The notes beneath the pieces are model-generated. The model saw only the letters and a program-made list of their open reading frames with translations, was not told the DNA's origin and ran no database searches. Shown here piece by piece: positions 29,992 to 40,551 of a stretch of DNA of 64,000 bases; the first letter of the stretch is position 1; each line of letters starts with the position of its first letter. The position numbers were made by a program, and so were the translations under genes. The DNA is taken from assembly GCA_947455195.1 (NCBI GenBank), contig CANGMI010000001.1, positions 372,001 to 436,000 on the forward strand. The letters run 5' to 3'. The stretch comes from Pseudomonadota bacterium. GTDB lineage: Bacteria > Pseudomonadota > Gammaproteobacteria > Burkholderiales > SG8-39.

Positions 29992-30992
29992 ACGACGCGA
30001 GCATCACCGCTACACCACCGGCCCTGCAGGTGAGCAACCTGCACATCACCATCGAACGGGCAGCGGCCGCTCCGCTCACCGCGGTCGAGGGCGTGTCCTT
30101 CCGCGTCGGGGCCGGTGAAGTGCTCGCCATTGTCGGGGAGTCGGGGTCGGGCAAGTCGCTCACGGCGATGGCCCTCCCCGGGCTTCATCAGCACCCGGTT
30201 CGCATCAGCCACGGATCGGTCAGACTCGAAGGGGTCGAACTGATCGGTCAGCCCGAGTCCGCGCTGCGGCGAGTCCGTGGATCGCGCATCGCGATCGTGC
30301 TGCAGGATCCGCTGACCGCCCTCAATCCGGTATTGCGGGTAGAAACCCATCTCGTCGAGACCATCCGCGCGCACCGGGCGATCGACCGTGAGGCGGCTCG
30401 CTCGCTGGCGATGGCCGCTCTTGCCCGCGCCGGGATCCCGGAGCCCGCCCGACGACTGCGCGCCTGGCCGCATGAACTTTCGGGTGGCTTGCGTCAGCGC
30501 GTGGTAATCGCCATGGCCCTGGTGAACGAACCGGCGGTGATCGTCGCTGACGAGGCCACGACCGCACTCGACGTCACGGTACAGAGCGAGATACTGCGCG
30601 AGGTCGAGCGCCTGGCGCGCGGCACTCGAACCGCCTTCGTCTGGATCACGCATGACTTCAGCGTGGTCGATCGTATCGCCGACACGGTGTGCGTCATGTA
30701 CGCCGGTCAGGTGGTCGAGCAGGGTCCGGCCACCGAGGTGCTCGCGCACCCGGCGCATCCGTACACCCGAGCCCTGCTCGAATGCATACCGATACGCCAG
30801 CAACCGGGCCACCGGCTGCACCAGATTGCGGGCAGCCCGCCGCTCATCGGCGCATGGCCCGCAGGCTGCCGCTTTGCACCGCGCTGCCCGAGGGCAGTCG
30901 ATGTGTGTCGGCGCGACCCTCCACGGCTGTCGACCCCCGACGGCATGACCGACAGCCACGCGGTACGCTGCCATGATCCGGTGAGAGCATGA
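29988..30992 (+). CDS. Peptide ABC transporter ATP-binding protein (DppD type)
   Basis: GESGSGKSLTAMAL, HELSGGLRQRVVIAMAL, C-terminal GCRFAPRCPRAVDVC oligopeptide motif. Confidence 0.95.
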   Translation: MNDASITATPPALQVSNLHITIERAAAAPLTAVEGVSFRVGAGEVLAIVGESGSGKSLTAMALPGLHQHPVRISHGSVRLEGVELIGQPESALRRVRGSRIAIVLQDPLTALNPVLRVETHLVETIRAHRAIDREAARSLAMAALARAGIPEPARRLRAWPHELSGGLRQRVVIAMALVNEPAVIVADEATTALDVTVQSEILREVERLARGTRTAFVWITHDFSVVDRIADTVCVMYAGQVVEQGPATEVLAHPAHPYTRALLECIPIRQQPGHRLHQIAGSPPLIGAWPAGCRFAPRCPRAVDVCRRDPPRLSTPDGMTDSHAVRCHDPVRA

Positions 30993-32038
30993 GCGACACG
31001 CCCGATCGGAAGCCGCTCATCGAACTGCGCGATGCCAGCCGTACCTTCGCGACTCACACGACGCTTACCCTGGTGCGACGACTGTGGCCCGCCTGGAACG
31101 CCTCGCCGATCGTACAGGCGGTTCGTGGCACCGACCTCGCGCTCCATGCGGGTGAAATACTGGGCCTTGTCGGCGAGTCGGGATCCGGCAAGACCACCCT
31201 CGCACAACTGGTGGCCGGCATGCTCCCGCTCACGGGTGGCGAACGCCAATGGCTGGGCACCGACGTACGACAACTCTCGTCGGCCGAAACGCGTGCGGTG
31301 CGCCTTGCAGTGCAGATGGTTCATCAGGATGCGCAATCGGCACTGAACCCGCGCCTCACGGTCGAGACCCTGATCGGCGAGGCGCCTGTCGTACACCGAC
31401 TCATTACCCCCGCAGCACGCAGCGCGCGGGTGGCCGAACTGCTCGATCAGGTCGGACTCGAACCGGGTCTGGTGTCGCGGCGCCCGGCCGAACTTTCGGG
31501 TGGACAGCGCAGCCGGGTCAGTCTGGCGCGTGCGCTCGCGGTCAACCCGCGCGTGCTGGTGGCCGATGAACCGACGGCATCCCTCGACGTATCGGTTCAG
31601 GCGCAGGTGGCCAACCTGCTCCTCGACCTGCGCGAACGCCACCGGCTCGCCCTGCTCATCGTGAGCCACGATCTGGCTCTGGTGCGTCTGCTTGCCGATC
31701 GGCTCGCAGTGATGCATGAGGGCCGCATTGTGGAGGTCGGTGGCCGGGACGTGCTGGTGGACGCAGCCCATCACCCCTACACCCGCGCGCTGGTCGACGC
31801 AGCCTTCGCCACCCGATCGCGCCCTGCCCGGCGCAACGCGCAAACCGATGGACAAACCGACACCCGGCGGGCAGCCCCCATTCTCGGGGCGAGCATCGCG
31901 CGCCGCGCAGACGCACCCGGCTGCTACCTGGTCGAACGATGCGCATGGGCTCTGCCCCAGTGTAAGATCAGGGCGCCCCTGTTGCGGGAAGTTGCGCCCG
32001 GCCACCTTTCGGCCTGCCACCGGGACTCCATGTGCTGA
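30989..32038 (+). CDS. Peptide ABC transporter ATP-binding protein (DppF type)
   Basis: GESGSGKTTLAQLVAGML, ELSGGQRSRVSLARALAVNPRVLVADEPTASLDVSVQ. Confidence 0.95.
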   Translation: MSDTPDRKPLIELRDASRTFATHTTLTLVRRLWPAWNASPIVQAVRGTDLALHAGEILGLVGESGSGKTTLAQLVAGMLPLTGGERQWLGTDVRQLSSAETRAVRLAVQMVHQDAQSALNPRLTVETLIGEAPVVHRLITPAARSARVAELLDQVGLEPGLVSRRPAELSGGQRSRVSLARALAVNPRVLVADEPTASLDVSVQAQVANLLLDLRERHRLALLIVSHDLALVRLLADRLAVMHEGRIVEVGGRDVLVDAAHHPYTRALVDAAFATRSRPARRNAQTDGQTDTRRAAPILGASIARRADAPGCYLVERCAWALPQCKIRAPLLREVAPGHLSACHRDSMC

Positions 32039-33264
32039 TGAACTCGCCTGACGCCTTGCCGATACGCCCTGCCACGTGGGCCATGATCCAGCAGCTGGTG
32101 GCCTTCGACACCACGAGCCGAGAATCCAATCTGGGTCTGATCGAGTGGGTGCGCGACTGGCTGCAGCGTCAGGGGGTCGATTGCCATCTCACCTACGACC
32201 GCACCGGTACCAAAGCCAATCTCCTCGCAACGGTCGACCCCGAGCATCCGGGCCGTACCCGCAGTGGTGGTGTGATCCTGTCAGGCCACAGCGATGTGGT
32301 CCCGGTTGACGGACAGGCCTGGAGTACCTCGCCCTTCGTGGCAACCCTCATCGGCGATCGCATTCACGGCCGCGGCACGGCTGACATGAAGTGCTTCATC
32401 GCGGCAGCGCTCGCCCTCACCCCGCGACTGCTTGCGTCGCCGCTGCAGGTACCGGTTCACTTCGCACTGAGCTACGACGAGGAGGTGGGCTGCCTCGGTG
32501 TACGCAGCCTCATCGACGACATGGCTGCCCGCGCCCTGCGACCGGCCGCCTGCATCGTGGGCGAACCGACCGGCATGGATGTCGTGGTGGCCCACAAGGG
32601 CAAGCGGGCTTTCCGCTGCCGGATACACGGCCGCGAAGCGCATTCGGCACTGACGCCACTCGGGGTCAACGCCATCGAGTACGCCGCCCAACTGATCGTG
32701 CACATCCGCGCCATGGCCGATCGGCTGCGCAGCAACGGTCCCTTTCAGGCCGGATTCGATGTGCCCTTCACCACCCTGCAGACCGGCACGATTCGCGGTG
32801 GGGTCGCCACCAACATCGTGCCGAGAGAGTGCAGTTTCGAATTCGAGTTTCGCTACCTGCCAGGGGTTGATCCCGACCGCATCGAGCGGCAGATCCGTGA
32901 GTATGCCGAGCAGGTGCTGGTGCCGGAGATGCGACAGACCGAACCCGGGGCTCGCATCGATTTCGAGTCCATGTCGGACACACCCGGTCTCTCGATTGAC
33001 GAGACTCATCGGCTGACCACACTCACGCAGGCGCTGGCGCGCAGCGATCGCATCGGCCGTGTCGGCTACGCGACCGAGGCCGGGCTCTTTCAGGCCGCCG
33101 ATGTGCAGTCGATCGTGTGCGGGCCAGGCCATATCGAACAGGCCCACCGACCGAACGAGTTCGTCACGCTCGAGCAGGTGGCACGGTGCGAGGCCTTCCT
33201 CGACCGCCTGGTCACCCACCTCTGCGCGCATGGCCCCGACAGTGAGGCCATGCCGGAACGCTGA
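32038..33264 (+). CDS. argE: Acetylornithine deacetylase / M20 family amidohydrolase (ArgE-like)
   Basis: GHSDVVPVDGQAWSTSPF, GRGTADMKCFIAAAL, SYDEEVGCLGVRSLI, GEPTGMDVVVAHKGKR. Confidence 0.9.
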   Translation: MNSPDALPIRPATWAMIQQLVAFDTTSRESNLGLIEWVRDWLQRQGVDCHLTYDRTGTKANLLATVDPEHPGRTRSGGVILSGHSDVVPVDGQAWSTSPFVATLIGDRIHGRGTADMKCFIAAALALTPRLLASPLQVPVHFALSYDEEVGCLGVRSLIDDMAARALRPAACIVGEPTGMDVVVAHKGKRAFRCRIHGREAHSALTPLGVNAIEYAAQLIVHIRAMADRLRSNGPFQAGFDVPFTTLQTGTIRGGVATNIVPRECSFEFEFRYLPGVDPDRIERQIREYAEQVLVPEMRQTEPGARIDFESMSDTPGLSIDETHRLTTLTQALARSDRIGRVGYATEAGLFQAADVQSIVCGPGHIEQAHRPNEFVTLEQVARCEAFLDRLVTHLCAHGPDSEAMPER

Positions 33265-33672
33265 TCAGGCCTGCGGGGCCTCGGCAGCCGGGGCAGCCGC
33301 TGGCGCGGCAACGCGGCGACCCGTGAGCTTCTCGCGGATACGCGCCGACTTGCCCGAACGCTCACGCAGGTAGTAGAGCTTGGCCCGACGCACATCGCCC
33401 TTGCGCTTCACTTCGATCGAGGCAATGATCGGCGAGTAGGTCTGGAACGTCCGCTCGACACCCTCGCCCGAGGAGATCTTGCGCACGATGAACGAAGAGT
33501 TCAGACCGCGATTGCGGCGGGCAATCACGACGCCTTCGTAGGCCTGGACACGCTTCTTGTCGCCTTCGACGACATTCACGTTGACCACGACAGTGTCGCC
33601 GGGGGCGAAGACCGGAATCTTCTTGCCCAGGCGGGCGATCTCTTCCTGCTCGATAGTCTGGATGATGTTCAT
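33265..33672 (-). CDS. rplS: 50S ribosomal protein L19
   Basis: [32 protein letters not shown]...[43 protein letters not shown]. Confidence 0.98.
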   Translation of the reverse strand: MNIIQTIEQEEIARLGKKIPVFAPGDTVVVNVNVVEGDKKRVQAYEGVVIARRNRGLNSSFIVRKISSGEGVERTFQTYSPIIASIEVKRKGDVRRAKLYYLRERSGKSARIREKLTGRRVAAPAAAPAAEAPQA

Positions 33673-33697
33673 TGATGCTGCTCCTTGCAATCGGTCA

Positions 33698-34513
33698 TCA
33701 CTGCCCGGTCGAACCCGAGTTGAGTTCGGCCCTGAATTCGTCCAGCAACACGGTTTCCCGTGCATCCATCCCCCGCGCCGCCAGCAGTTCGGGCCGCCGC
33801 AACCAGGTTCGCCCCAGCGACTGCTTCAGACGCCAGCGCTCGATCTGCGCATGGTTGCCCGACAACAGCACCGGCGGTACCGGTTCGCCCGCATACACCT
33901 CGGGCCGCGTGTAGTGAGGGCAGTCGAGCAATCCGCCATTGAACGAATCCTGCTCTGCCGAGCGCTCGTCACCCAGCACGCCGGGCAACTGCCTCACTAC
34001 CGCGTCGATGAGCACCATCGCCGCCAGTTCGCCTCCCGAGATGACATAGTCACCCAGAGAGATTTCCTCATCGACCGTCTGCCGGAGCAGGCGCTCGTCA
34101 ACCCCTTCATACCGACCGCACAACAGCACCATGCGATCGAGTGCCACCAGTTCACGCACCCGCGCATCATCGAGCGGGCGACCTTGCGGCGACAGGTAGA
34201 TGACCCGACTCGCCGCACCGGCTGCGCGCTTGCCCGCAGCGTCCTGCCTTGCGTTCCAGGCCGCTCCCGCCGCGTCGATCGCGCGCGCGAGCGGCTCGGG
34301 CCGCATCACCATTCCCGGTCCGCCCCCATACGGACGATCATCGATCGTCCGGTAGGCATCGAAGGCGAAATCCCGCGGATTCCACACCTCGAGCGACCAG
34401 CGTCCCTGCTCATGGGCACGACGAACCACGCCATGCTCGATGACTGCGGCAAACATGTCGGGAAAGAGCGATACGCAATCGACATGCACCGCATCCACTC
34501 CGTTGTCCGTCAC
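33698..34513 (-). CDS. trmD: tRNA (guanine-N1)-methyltransferase
   Basis: [66 protein letters not shown]. Confidence 0.97.
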   Translation of the reverse strand: MTDNGVDAVHVDCVSLFPDMFAAVIEHGVVRRAHEQGRWSLEVWNPRDFAFDAYRTIDDRPYGGGPGMVMRPEPLARAIDAAGAAWNARQDAAGKRAAGAASRVIYLSPQGRPLDDARVRELVALDRMVLLCGRYEGVDERLLRQTVDEEISLGDYVISGGELAAMVLIDAVVRQLPGVLGDERSAEQDSFNGGLLDCPHYTRPEVYAGEPVPPVLLSGNHAQIERWRLKQSLGRTWLRRPELLAARGMDARETVLLDEFRAELNSGSTGQ

Positions 34514-34522
34514 CGGCGACGA

Positions 34523-35092
34523 TCACCAGTGTCGTTCCCACTGCACCCGGACCACGCCTGACTCGATCGACACCTGGGTGACGATCGCTGCCACGAACGG
34601 AATGAGCCGTTCGACTTCGCCATCCGCATCCTGCTCAACCACACGCAGGATTTCATGCGCACCGTTGGAGAACAACTCGGCAATCTTCCCGAGCGACTCA
34701 CCCGCTGCGTTCTGCACCTGCAACCCCACCAGATCCGTCCAGTAGAACTCGCCCGGACCTGGTGCCGGGAGCAACGATCGTTCGATCGCCACTTCGGCCC
34801 CACGCCAGGCAAAGGCCTGGTCGCGATCGGCGCAGCCCTGAAGCCTTGCCACCACATGCCGCCCGTGCACCAGCGCACGTTCGACCACCACTTGCGTCCA
34901 CTGTCCGCCCCGGCGCATCCACCACCGGGGATAACCGGCAACGGTCGACACCGACTCCGACCAGGGCTCTACCTTGACCCAGCCCTGAACGCCGTAGGGG
35001 CCTGACACCCGCCCCATCACCACCCGGTCGGGTTCCTCACCCATCGACGCGGGCGAGGTGCCCTGCCCGACGCCGCCCTCGGGCAGCGTCAC
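34523..35092 (-). CDS. rimM: 16S rRNA processing protein RimM
   Basis: VVMGRVSGPYGVQGWVKVEPWSE, EFYWTDLVGLQVQNAAGESLGKI. Confidence 0.95.
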   Translation of the reverse strand: MTLPEGGVGQGTSPASMGEEPDRVVMGRVSGPYGVQGWVKVEPWSESVSTVAGYPRWWMRRGGQWTQVVVERALVHGRHVVARLQGCADRDQAFAWRGAEVAIERSLLPAPGPGEFYWTDLVGLQVQNAAGESLGKIAELFSNGAHEILRVVEQDADGEVERLIPFVAAIVTQVSIESGVVRVQWERHW

Positions 35093-35094
35093 TC

Positions 35095-35352
35095 TCAGGC
35101 AGCGGCGGTGACGCGTGCAGCCTGCTTCACCAGGCGCGCGACGGTCGGGGAGAGTTGAGCACCCTTGTCGGTCCAGTAGGCGACTCGGTCGCCGTGAACA
35201 CGAAGCGCCTCACGGCCAGCCGGCGCCTTCGGGTCATAGAAACCCACGCGCTCGATGAAACGGCCATCACGCGCCATGCGCGAATCGGCAACCACCATGT
35301 TGTAGAAGGGCCGCTTCTTTGCACCGCCCCGTGCCAATCGGATCACTACCAT
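35095..35352 (-). CDS. rpsP: 30S ribosomal protein S16
   Basis: [41 protein letters not shown]. Confidence 0.98.
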   Translation of the reverse strand: MVVIRLARGGAKKRPFYNMVVADSRMARDGRFIERVGFYDPKAPAGREALRVHGDRVAYWTDKGAQLSPTVARLVKQAARVTAAA

Positions 35353-35491
35353 GACTCTGCTCCAGTCGACCACCCGGGGTCGAATGCCGTCCCGGTGACG
35401 GCCAGATGCCGATCGCGGGAACCCGCCGGGACAGGCCGTACCGACGAGGCACGCCATCCCCGGACCAAGGGAAACCGCCGATTCTAAGCCA

Positions 35492-35516
35492 GAAAACGGG
35501 GGCGAGGCAAGCCCCG
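35492..35516 (-). terminator. Intrinsic terminator downstream of ffh
   Basis: Minus strand CGGGGC-TTGCCTC-GCCCCCG followed by TTTTC. Confidence 0.6.
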
Positions 35517-35521
35517 GCCAA

Positions 35522-36880
35522 TCAACGCCGCATGCCAGGCATCATGCCCTTCATGCCGCGCATCATCTTGGCCAGGCCACCCTTCTGCATCTGCTTCATC
35601 ATCTTCTGCATCTGCTCGAACTGATTGAGCAGCCGATTGACCTCCTGCACCTGCACACCCGCGCCGGTTGCGATGCGGCGCTTGCGCGAGGCCTTGATGA
35701 TGTCCGGGTTCGAGCGTTCCTGGCGGGTCATCGAGTTGATGATGCCCTCGATGCGTCGCAGGGTGCGGTCATCCATGGCGCCGGGCGCCTGCTGCGCTGC
35801 CTGGGCGAACTGCGCCGGCAGCTTGTCGATGAGGGAGGCCACGCCCCCCATCTTCTTCATCTGACCGATCTGCGCCTTGAAGTCCTCGAGATCGAACCCC
35901 TTGCCCTTGCGAAACTTGTCGGCGAGGCGCTCGGCCTCGACCTGATCGACGCCGCGTCGCGCCTCCTCGACCAGCGACAGGATGTCACCCATGCCGAGAA
36001 TGCGCGAGGCCATGCGCTCGGGGTGAAAGGGCTCCAGGCCAGTGAGCTTCTCACCCGTGCCGGCAAACTTGATCGGCTTGCCGGTTACCGCTCGCACGGA
36101 CAGCGCGGCACCACCGCGCGAGTCGCCGTCGAGCTTGCTCAGCACCACGCCTGTCAGCGGCAGCGCCTCGTTGAAGGCCCGCGCCACATTGACCGCATCC
36201 TGCCCCTGCATGGCATCCACCACGAACAGCGTCTCGATCGGACGCAGCGCCGCGTGCAGCGCGCTGATCTCGGCCATCATGGCCTCGTCGACCGCGAGCC
36301 GTCCGGCCGTATCGACGATGAGGACATCGGCGTACCGCGTGCGCGCATGCTCGAGCGCGCGACGCGCGATCTCGAGCGGCTGCTCGCCGGCCGACGAGGC
36401 AATCCATTCCACCTCGGCCTGGGCGGCCACGGCCTTCAACTGCTCGATCGCTGCAGGCCGATAGACGTCGCAGGACACCACCATCACCTTGCGGCGCAGG
36501 TCTTCGCGCAGCATGCGCGCGAGCTTGCCGGTGGTGGTGGTCTTGCCCGACCCCTGAAGGCCGGCCATCAGGATCACGGCCGGCGGCGTGGTCGCCAGAT
36601 CGAGACCCTGATTGGCCTCGCCCATCAGGCTGGTCAGCTCACGGTGAACGACACCGATGAGGGCCTGTCCCGGCGTCAGGCTGCCAATCACCTCCTCGCC
36701 CAGCGCGCGCTGGTTGACCCGCGCAATGAAATCGCGAACCACCGGCAAGGCCACATCGGCTTCAAGCATCGCCATGCGCACCTCGCGCAAGGCGTCCTGG
36801 ATGTTCGATTCGGTCAGGCGGGCCTCCCCGCGCACGGTCTTGATGACCCGCGAGAGGCGCTGGGTGAGGTTTTCGAGCAT
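35522..36880 (-). CDS. ffh: Signal recognition particle protein Ffh
   Basis: [47 protein letters not shown]-type N-terminus, [16 protein letters not shown]-domain [11 protein letters not shown] end. Confidence 0.98.
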   Translation of the reverse strand: MLENLTQRLSRVIKTVRGEARLTESNIQDALREVRMAMLEADVALPVVRDFIARVNQRALGEEVIGSLTPGQALIGVVHRELTSLMGEANQGLDLATTPPAVILMAGLQGSGKTTTTGKLARMLREDLRRKVMVVSCDVYRPAAIEQLKAVAAQAEVEWIASSAGEQPLEIARRALEHARTRYADVLIVDTAGRLAVDEAMMAEISALHAALRPIETLFVVDAMQGQDAVNVARAFNEALPLTGVVLSKLDGDSRGGAALSVRAVTGKPIKFAGTGEKLTGLEPFHPERMASRILGMGDILSLVEEARRGVDQVEAERLADKFRKGKGFDLEDFKAQIGQMKKMGGVASLIDKLPAQFAQAAQQAPGAMDDRTLRRIEGIINSMTRQERSNPDIIKASRKRRIATGAGVQVQEVNRLLNQFEQMQKMMKQMQKGGLAKMMRGMKGMMPGMRR

Positions 36881-36939
36881 TGTGGAGGTCCGTGAGGCAA
36901 GACTGCTAGACTGACGCGTCCGATCGAACGTGTCTGTTG

Positions 36940-37761
36940 ATGAACCTGATTCTAATCGAAGCACTGGCTGCTGCGACCTATCTGGGCCTGGCGATCCTGG
37001 TCTGGCGCATGCACGCCCCCGGCGCGGCCCCGCCTCGCGGCGCCAACTGGCTGCGCACCGCTCTCCTCCTGCCACTCTCCCTGCACGGTTCGGTGCTGAT
37101 CGAGACGACGATCGCGAGCGAGGTGATGCACTTTGGCTTCGCACAGGCGCTGTCGCTGACCCTGTGGCTCGCGGTTCTCATCTACTGGGTCGAGAGCTTC
37201 TACCTGAGGCTCGATGGGCTGCTTGCCCTCGCCCTGCCGCTGGCGGCGGTGACGGTGCTGCTGCCGGCCGCCTTTCCGGGATTCGAGTTTCCGCTCGGAC
37301 AGACCGCGCTCGCCTTGCGACTGCACCTGCTGAGCGCCATTGCCGCCTACAGTCTGTTTACCATCGCGGCGCTGCAAGCCCTCTTTCTCTCGCTGCTCGA
37401 GCGCCGCCTGCACCAGGGCAGCCTGCGCGGCATCTTTGCCCAGGTACCGCCGGTGCTCACGCTCGAACGGGTGCTCTTCCAGATGATCGCAGCGGGCCTC
37501 GCGCTCCTCACGCTGGTGATCGTCTCGGGCTTCACGTTCTCCGAAGAGATGTTCGGGCGCGCTTTCCGTGTCGACCACAAGACCCTCTTCGCGATGCTCT
37601 CCTGGGCCATCTTCGCTGCGCTTCTCTTCGGCCGGTGGCGCTGGGGCTGGCGCGGCCGCAAGGCACTGCGCTGGCTGCTCGCTGGCTTCGCCTGCCTGCT
37701 CCTTGCCTACGTCGGCAGCCGTTTCGTGTTCGAAGTCATTCTCGACCGGGCGCCCACCTGA
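36940..37761 (+). CDS. CcsA/CcmC-like cytochrome c assembly family membrane protein (YpjD type)
   Basis: Eight TM helices, VDHKTLFAMLSWAIFAALLFGRWRWGWRGRKALRWLLAGF; divergent from ffh, a common proteobacterial arrangement. Confidence 0.88.
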   Translation: MNLILIEALAAATYLGLAILVWRMHAPGAAPPRGANWLRTALLLPLSLHGSVLIETTIASEVMHFGFAQALSLTLWLAVLIYWVESFYLRLDGLLALALPLAAVTVLLPAAFPGFEFPLGQTALALRLHLLSAIAAYSLFTIAALQALFLSLLERRLHQGSLRGIFAQVPPVLTLERVLFQMIAAGLALLTLVIVSGFTFSEEMFGRAFRVDHKTLFAMLSWAIFAALLFGRWRWGWRGRKALRWLLAGFACLLLAYVGSRFVFEVILDRAPT

Positions 37762-37804
37762 TCAACAGGGCCGCTGGCTGATCGTCGAAGGCTCCGCATT
37801 GCGC

Positions 37805-37832
37805 GGCGCGGCTGGTGAGAGCCAGCCGCGCC
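37805..37832. terminator. Strong hairpin between the ccsA-like gene and the HlyC/CorC gene (terminator or leader structure)
   Basis: Perfect 11-bp stem GGCGCGGCTGG-TGAGAG-CCAGCCGCGCC; no T tract. Confidence 0.5.
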
Positions 37833-37835
37833 CGC

Positions 37836-37841
37836 TATACT
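37836..37841 (+). promoter_or_regulatory. Candidate -10 element (TATACT) upstream of the HlyC/CorC gene
   Basis: GCCCGCTATACTCGGT directly after the hairpin. Confidence 0.3.
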
Positions 37842-37872
37842 CGGTGCAGATGCACAGCCGCAACGAGACGCC

Positions 37873-39174
37873 TTGGACGACTGGTCCACCCGCTCCGAAC
37901 TCCTGACCCTGGTCGGGCTTCTGATTGCATCGGCCTTCTTCTCGATGGCCGAGACAAGCATGATGGCGCTCAACCGCTATCGCATCAAGGCGATGGCGCG
38001 GATGGGGAACCGCAGTGCCCGGCGCACCCTTGAACTGCTGTCGCAGACCGACCGCCTGCTCGGCGTGATCCTGCTCGGCAACAACCTGGTGAACGCGGCG
38101 GCGGCCACCCTCACGGGCGTGGTCACCGTGCAGTGGTTCGGCGAAGAGCGCTACGCCCTCGCCATCGGCACGCTCGCGGTCACCTTCGCGATCCTCGTCT
38201 TTTCCGAGATCACGCCCAAGGTGATCGGCGCCACCCATGCGGAGCGCATCGCACTGCCCTTGAGCCATGTCCTCGCGCCGCTGCTGCGCGTGCTCTACCC
38301 GGTGGTAAGCTTCATCAACCTCTTCGTCGGTGCACTCCTGTGGCTGCTGCGCGTCCGCGGCGGGCACGGCAGCGAGGAAACCCGACTCACCTCGGAAGAA
38401 CTGCGTGCCCTCGTGCTCGAGCACAGCCGCTATCTGCCCAAGAAACACCAGACCATCCTCGCCAACCTGTTCGATCTGGAGCACCTGCGCGTCAGCGACA
38501 TCATGGTGCCGCGCGCGCACATCGAGGCCATCGACATCGATGCCCCTGCCGACGAACTCACCCGTCAGGTGATGACCAGCTACCACACCCGTCTGGTGGC
38601 CTGTCATGGAAACCTCGACCATGTTGCCGGACTGGCCCATGTCCGTCGCGTGATCGCTGCGCTGCGTCAGGGTTCGATCCAGCGCGAGGCACTGCTGGAG
38701 GTGCTCACCCCGCCCTACTTCGTACCGGGCTCGACGCCGGTGCTGACCCAACTGCAGTTCTTCCAGGAACGTCGCGAGCGTGTCGCGCTGGTGGTCGACG
38801 AATACGGCGAACTGCAGGGGCTGGTTGCCCTGGAGGACATCGTCGAGGAGTTCATTGGCGAATTCACCACCGGGTCTCCGCTGCAAGCCGGCGGGCTGCG
38901 CTGGGGTGGAGCCGACAGCGTGCTGGCCGACGGCAGTGCGTCACTGCGCGACATCAACCGCGACCTCGGACTCGCCCTCCCGCTGGACGGGCCGCGCACG
39001 CTCAACGGGCTGATCCTGGAACACTTGCAGGACATTCCCGAATCGGGCGTATCCATCCGCATCCGGGGCGTGGTGATGGAAATCGTCCAGACCGAAGACC
39101 GCGCGGTACGGACGGTCAAGCTGATCCGCCCGCGCGAATCGAACCCTGCGACGACAGAGAACCGGCCCGGCTGA
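37873..39174 (+). CDS. HlyC/CorC (CNNM-CBS) family transporter, TTG start
   Basis: DUF21 region ASAFFSMAETSMMALNRYRIKAMARMGNRSARR, CBS pair, VVDEYGELQGLVALEDIVEEFIGEF. Confidence 0.93.
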   Translation: MDDWSTRSELLTLVGLLIASAFFSMAETSMMALNRYRIKAMARMGNRSARRTLELLSQTDRLLGVILLGNNLVNAAAATLTGVVTVQWFGEERYALAIGTLAVTFAILVFSEITPKVIGATHAERIALPLSHVLAPLLRVLYPVVSFINLFVGALLWLLRVRGGHGSEETRLTSEELRALVLEHSRYLPKKHQTILANLFDLEHLRVSDIMVPRAHIEAIDIDAPADELTRQVMTSYHTRLVACHGNLDHVAGLAHVRRVIAALRQGSIQREALLEVLTPPYFVPGSTPVLTQLQFFQERRERVALVVDEYGELQGLVALEDIVEEFIGEFTTGSPLQAGGLRWGGADSVLADGSASLRDINRDLGLALPLDGPRTLNGLILEHLQDIPESGVSIRIRGVVMEIVQTEDRAVRTVKLIRPRESNPATTENRPG

Positions 39175-39296
39175 TAGACTGTCGCAACAATGTCGCAATA
39201 CTCTGGCGAGTATCCCGTACCGCTGTGGCCCTCTCGCACCCGGCTCGAAAGGTCGGTCACGGCTGCCCGGGCGGCCGACCCATCGACGAGGGCTCA

Positions 39297-40541
39297 ATGG
39301 CAACTGCCGGCAGGCAAGTGGAAAAGCGTGCATCCGCGCCGCGGGTAACGAACGAGCGGATCTTCATCTACGATGGCAAGGACCGCAACGGCAAGATCGT
39401 GCGGGGCGAGATCCGGGCAGCCTCCGAAGCCGTGGCCAACGCCACCCTGCGGCGCCAGAACATCAAGGTATCGCGCCTGCGCACTCAAGCCAGATTGGGC
39501 CGCGGGGGGATCAAGGAGCGCGACATCACCTTCGTCACCCGTCAGCTGGCTACGATGATGCAAGCTGGCGTGCCGCTCATCCAGAGCTTCGACATCATCG
39601 GACGGGGACACGCCAATCCGGCCGTCTCGCGCCTGCTGACCGAACTGCGCATCGACGTGGAAACGGGTTCGAGTCTCGCGGCGGCGTTCGGGCGCCACCC
39701 GCGGCAATTCGATCCGCTCTACGTCAACATCATCAGTGCCGGCGAGCGTGGCGGCATTCTGGACACCCTGCTGCAGCGGCTTGCCCAGCACCGCGAGAAG
39801 ATCCTGACGATCAAGGGCAAGGTGAAGAAGGCCCTGTTCTACCCGGCTGCGGTGGTCGTGGTAGCCGTCGTGGTCGTGGCAATCATCCTGGTGTTCGTGA
39901 TTCCGCAATTCAAGAACATCTTTTCCTCGTTTGGCGCCGATCTGCCGGCCCCGACGCAACTGGTGATCGCCCTGTCGGAATTCATGACCGAGTGGTGGTA
40001 TGGCGTCACCGCCCTGGTGGCTGGCGCCGTCTTTGGCGTGATGCACCTGCTGAAGACATCGGCCCGCGCGCGATCGCTCTACGACCGCGCCAGCCTGCGC
40101 ATCCCGGTGGTCGGAGATCTGCTGCACAAGTCCTCGATCGCGCGCTGGACACGAACCCTCGCCACGATGTCGGCCGCCGGGGTACCTCTGGTCGACGCAC
40201 TCGATTCAGTCGCCGGCGCCTCGGGCAACACCCTCTATGAAGAGGCCACACGGCGGATACAGGCATCGGTGAGCACGGGCTCGAGTCTCACCCAGGCGAT
40301 GAACGACACGATGCTCTTCCCCAACATGGTCGTGCAGATGGTCTCGATCGGGGAAGAGTCGGGATCACTCGATGCAATGCTCTCGAAGGTGGCCGACATC
40401 TTCGACGAGGAAGTCGACAACCTGGTCGACGGACTGTCGAGCCTGCTCGAGCCGATGATCATGGCCGTGCTCGGCGTGCTGATCGGTGGCATCATCATCA
40501 GCGTGTACCTGCCCCTGTTCAAGCTCGGCAACGCAGTCTGA
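39297..40541 (+). CDS. pilC: Type IV pilus / type II secretion inner-membrane protein PilC
   Basis: RQLATMMQAGVPLIQSFDIIGRGHANPAV, two T2SSF domains, FPNMVVQMVSIGEESGSLDAMLSKVADIFDEEVD. Confidence 0.96.
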   Translation: MATAGRQVEKRASAPRVTNERIFIYDGKDRNGKIVRGEIRAASEAVANATLRRQNIKVSRLRTQARLGRGGIKERDITFVTRQLATMMQAGVPLIQSFDIIGRGHANPAVSRLLTELRIDVETGSSLAAAFGRHPRQFDPLYVNIISAGERGGILDTLLQRLAQHREKILTIKGKVKKALFYPAAVVVVAVVVVAIILVFVIPQFKNIFSSFGADLPAPTQLVIALSEFMTEWWYGVTALVAGAVFGVMHLLKTSARARSLYDRASLRIPVVGDLLHKSSIARWTRTLATMSAAGVPLVDALDSVAGASGNTLYEEATRRIQASVSTGSSLTQAMNDTMLFPNMVVQMVSIGEESGSLDAMLSKVADIFDEEVDNLVDGLSSLLEPMIMAVLGVLIGGIIISVYLPLFKLGNAV

Positions 40542-40551
40542 GCGCCTCCCG

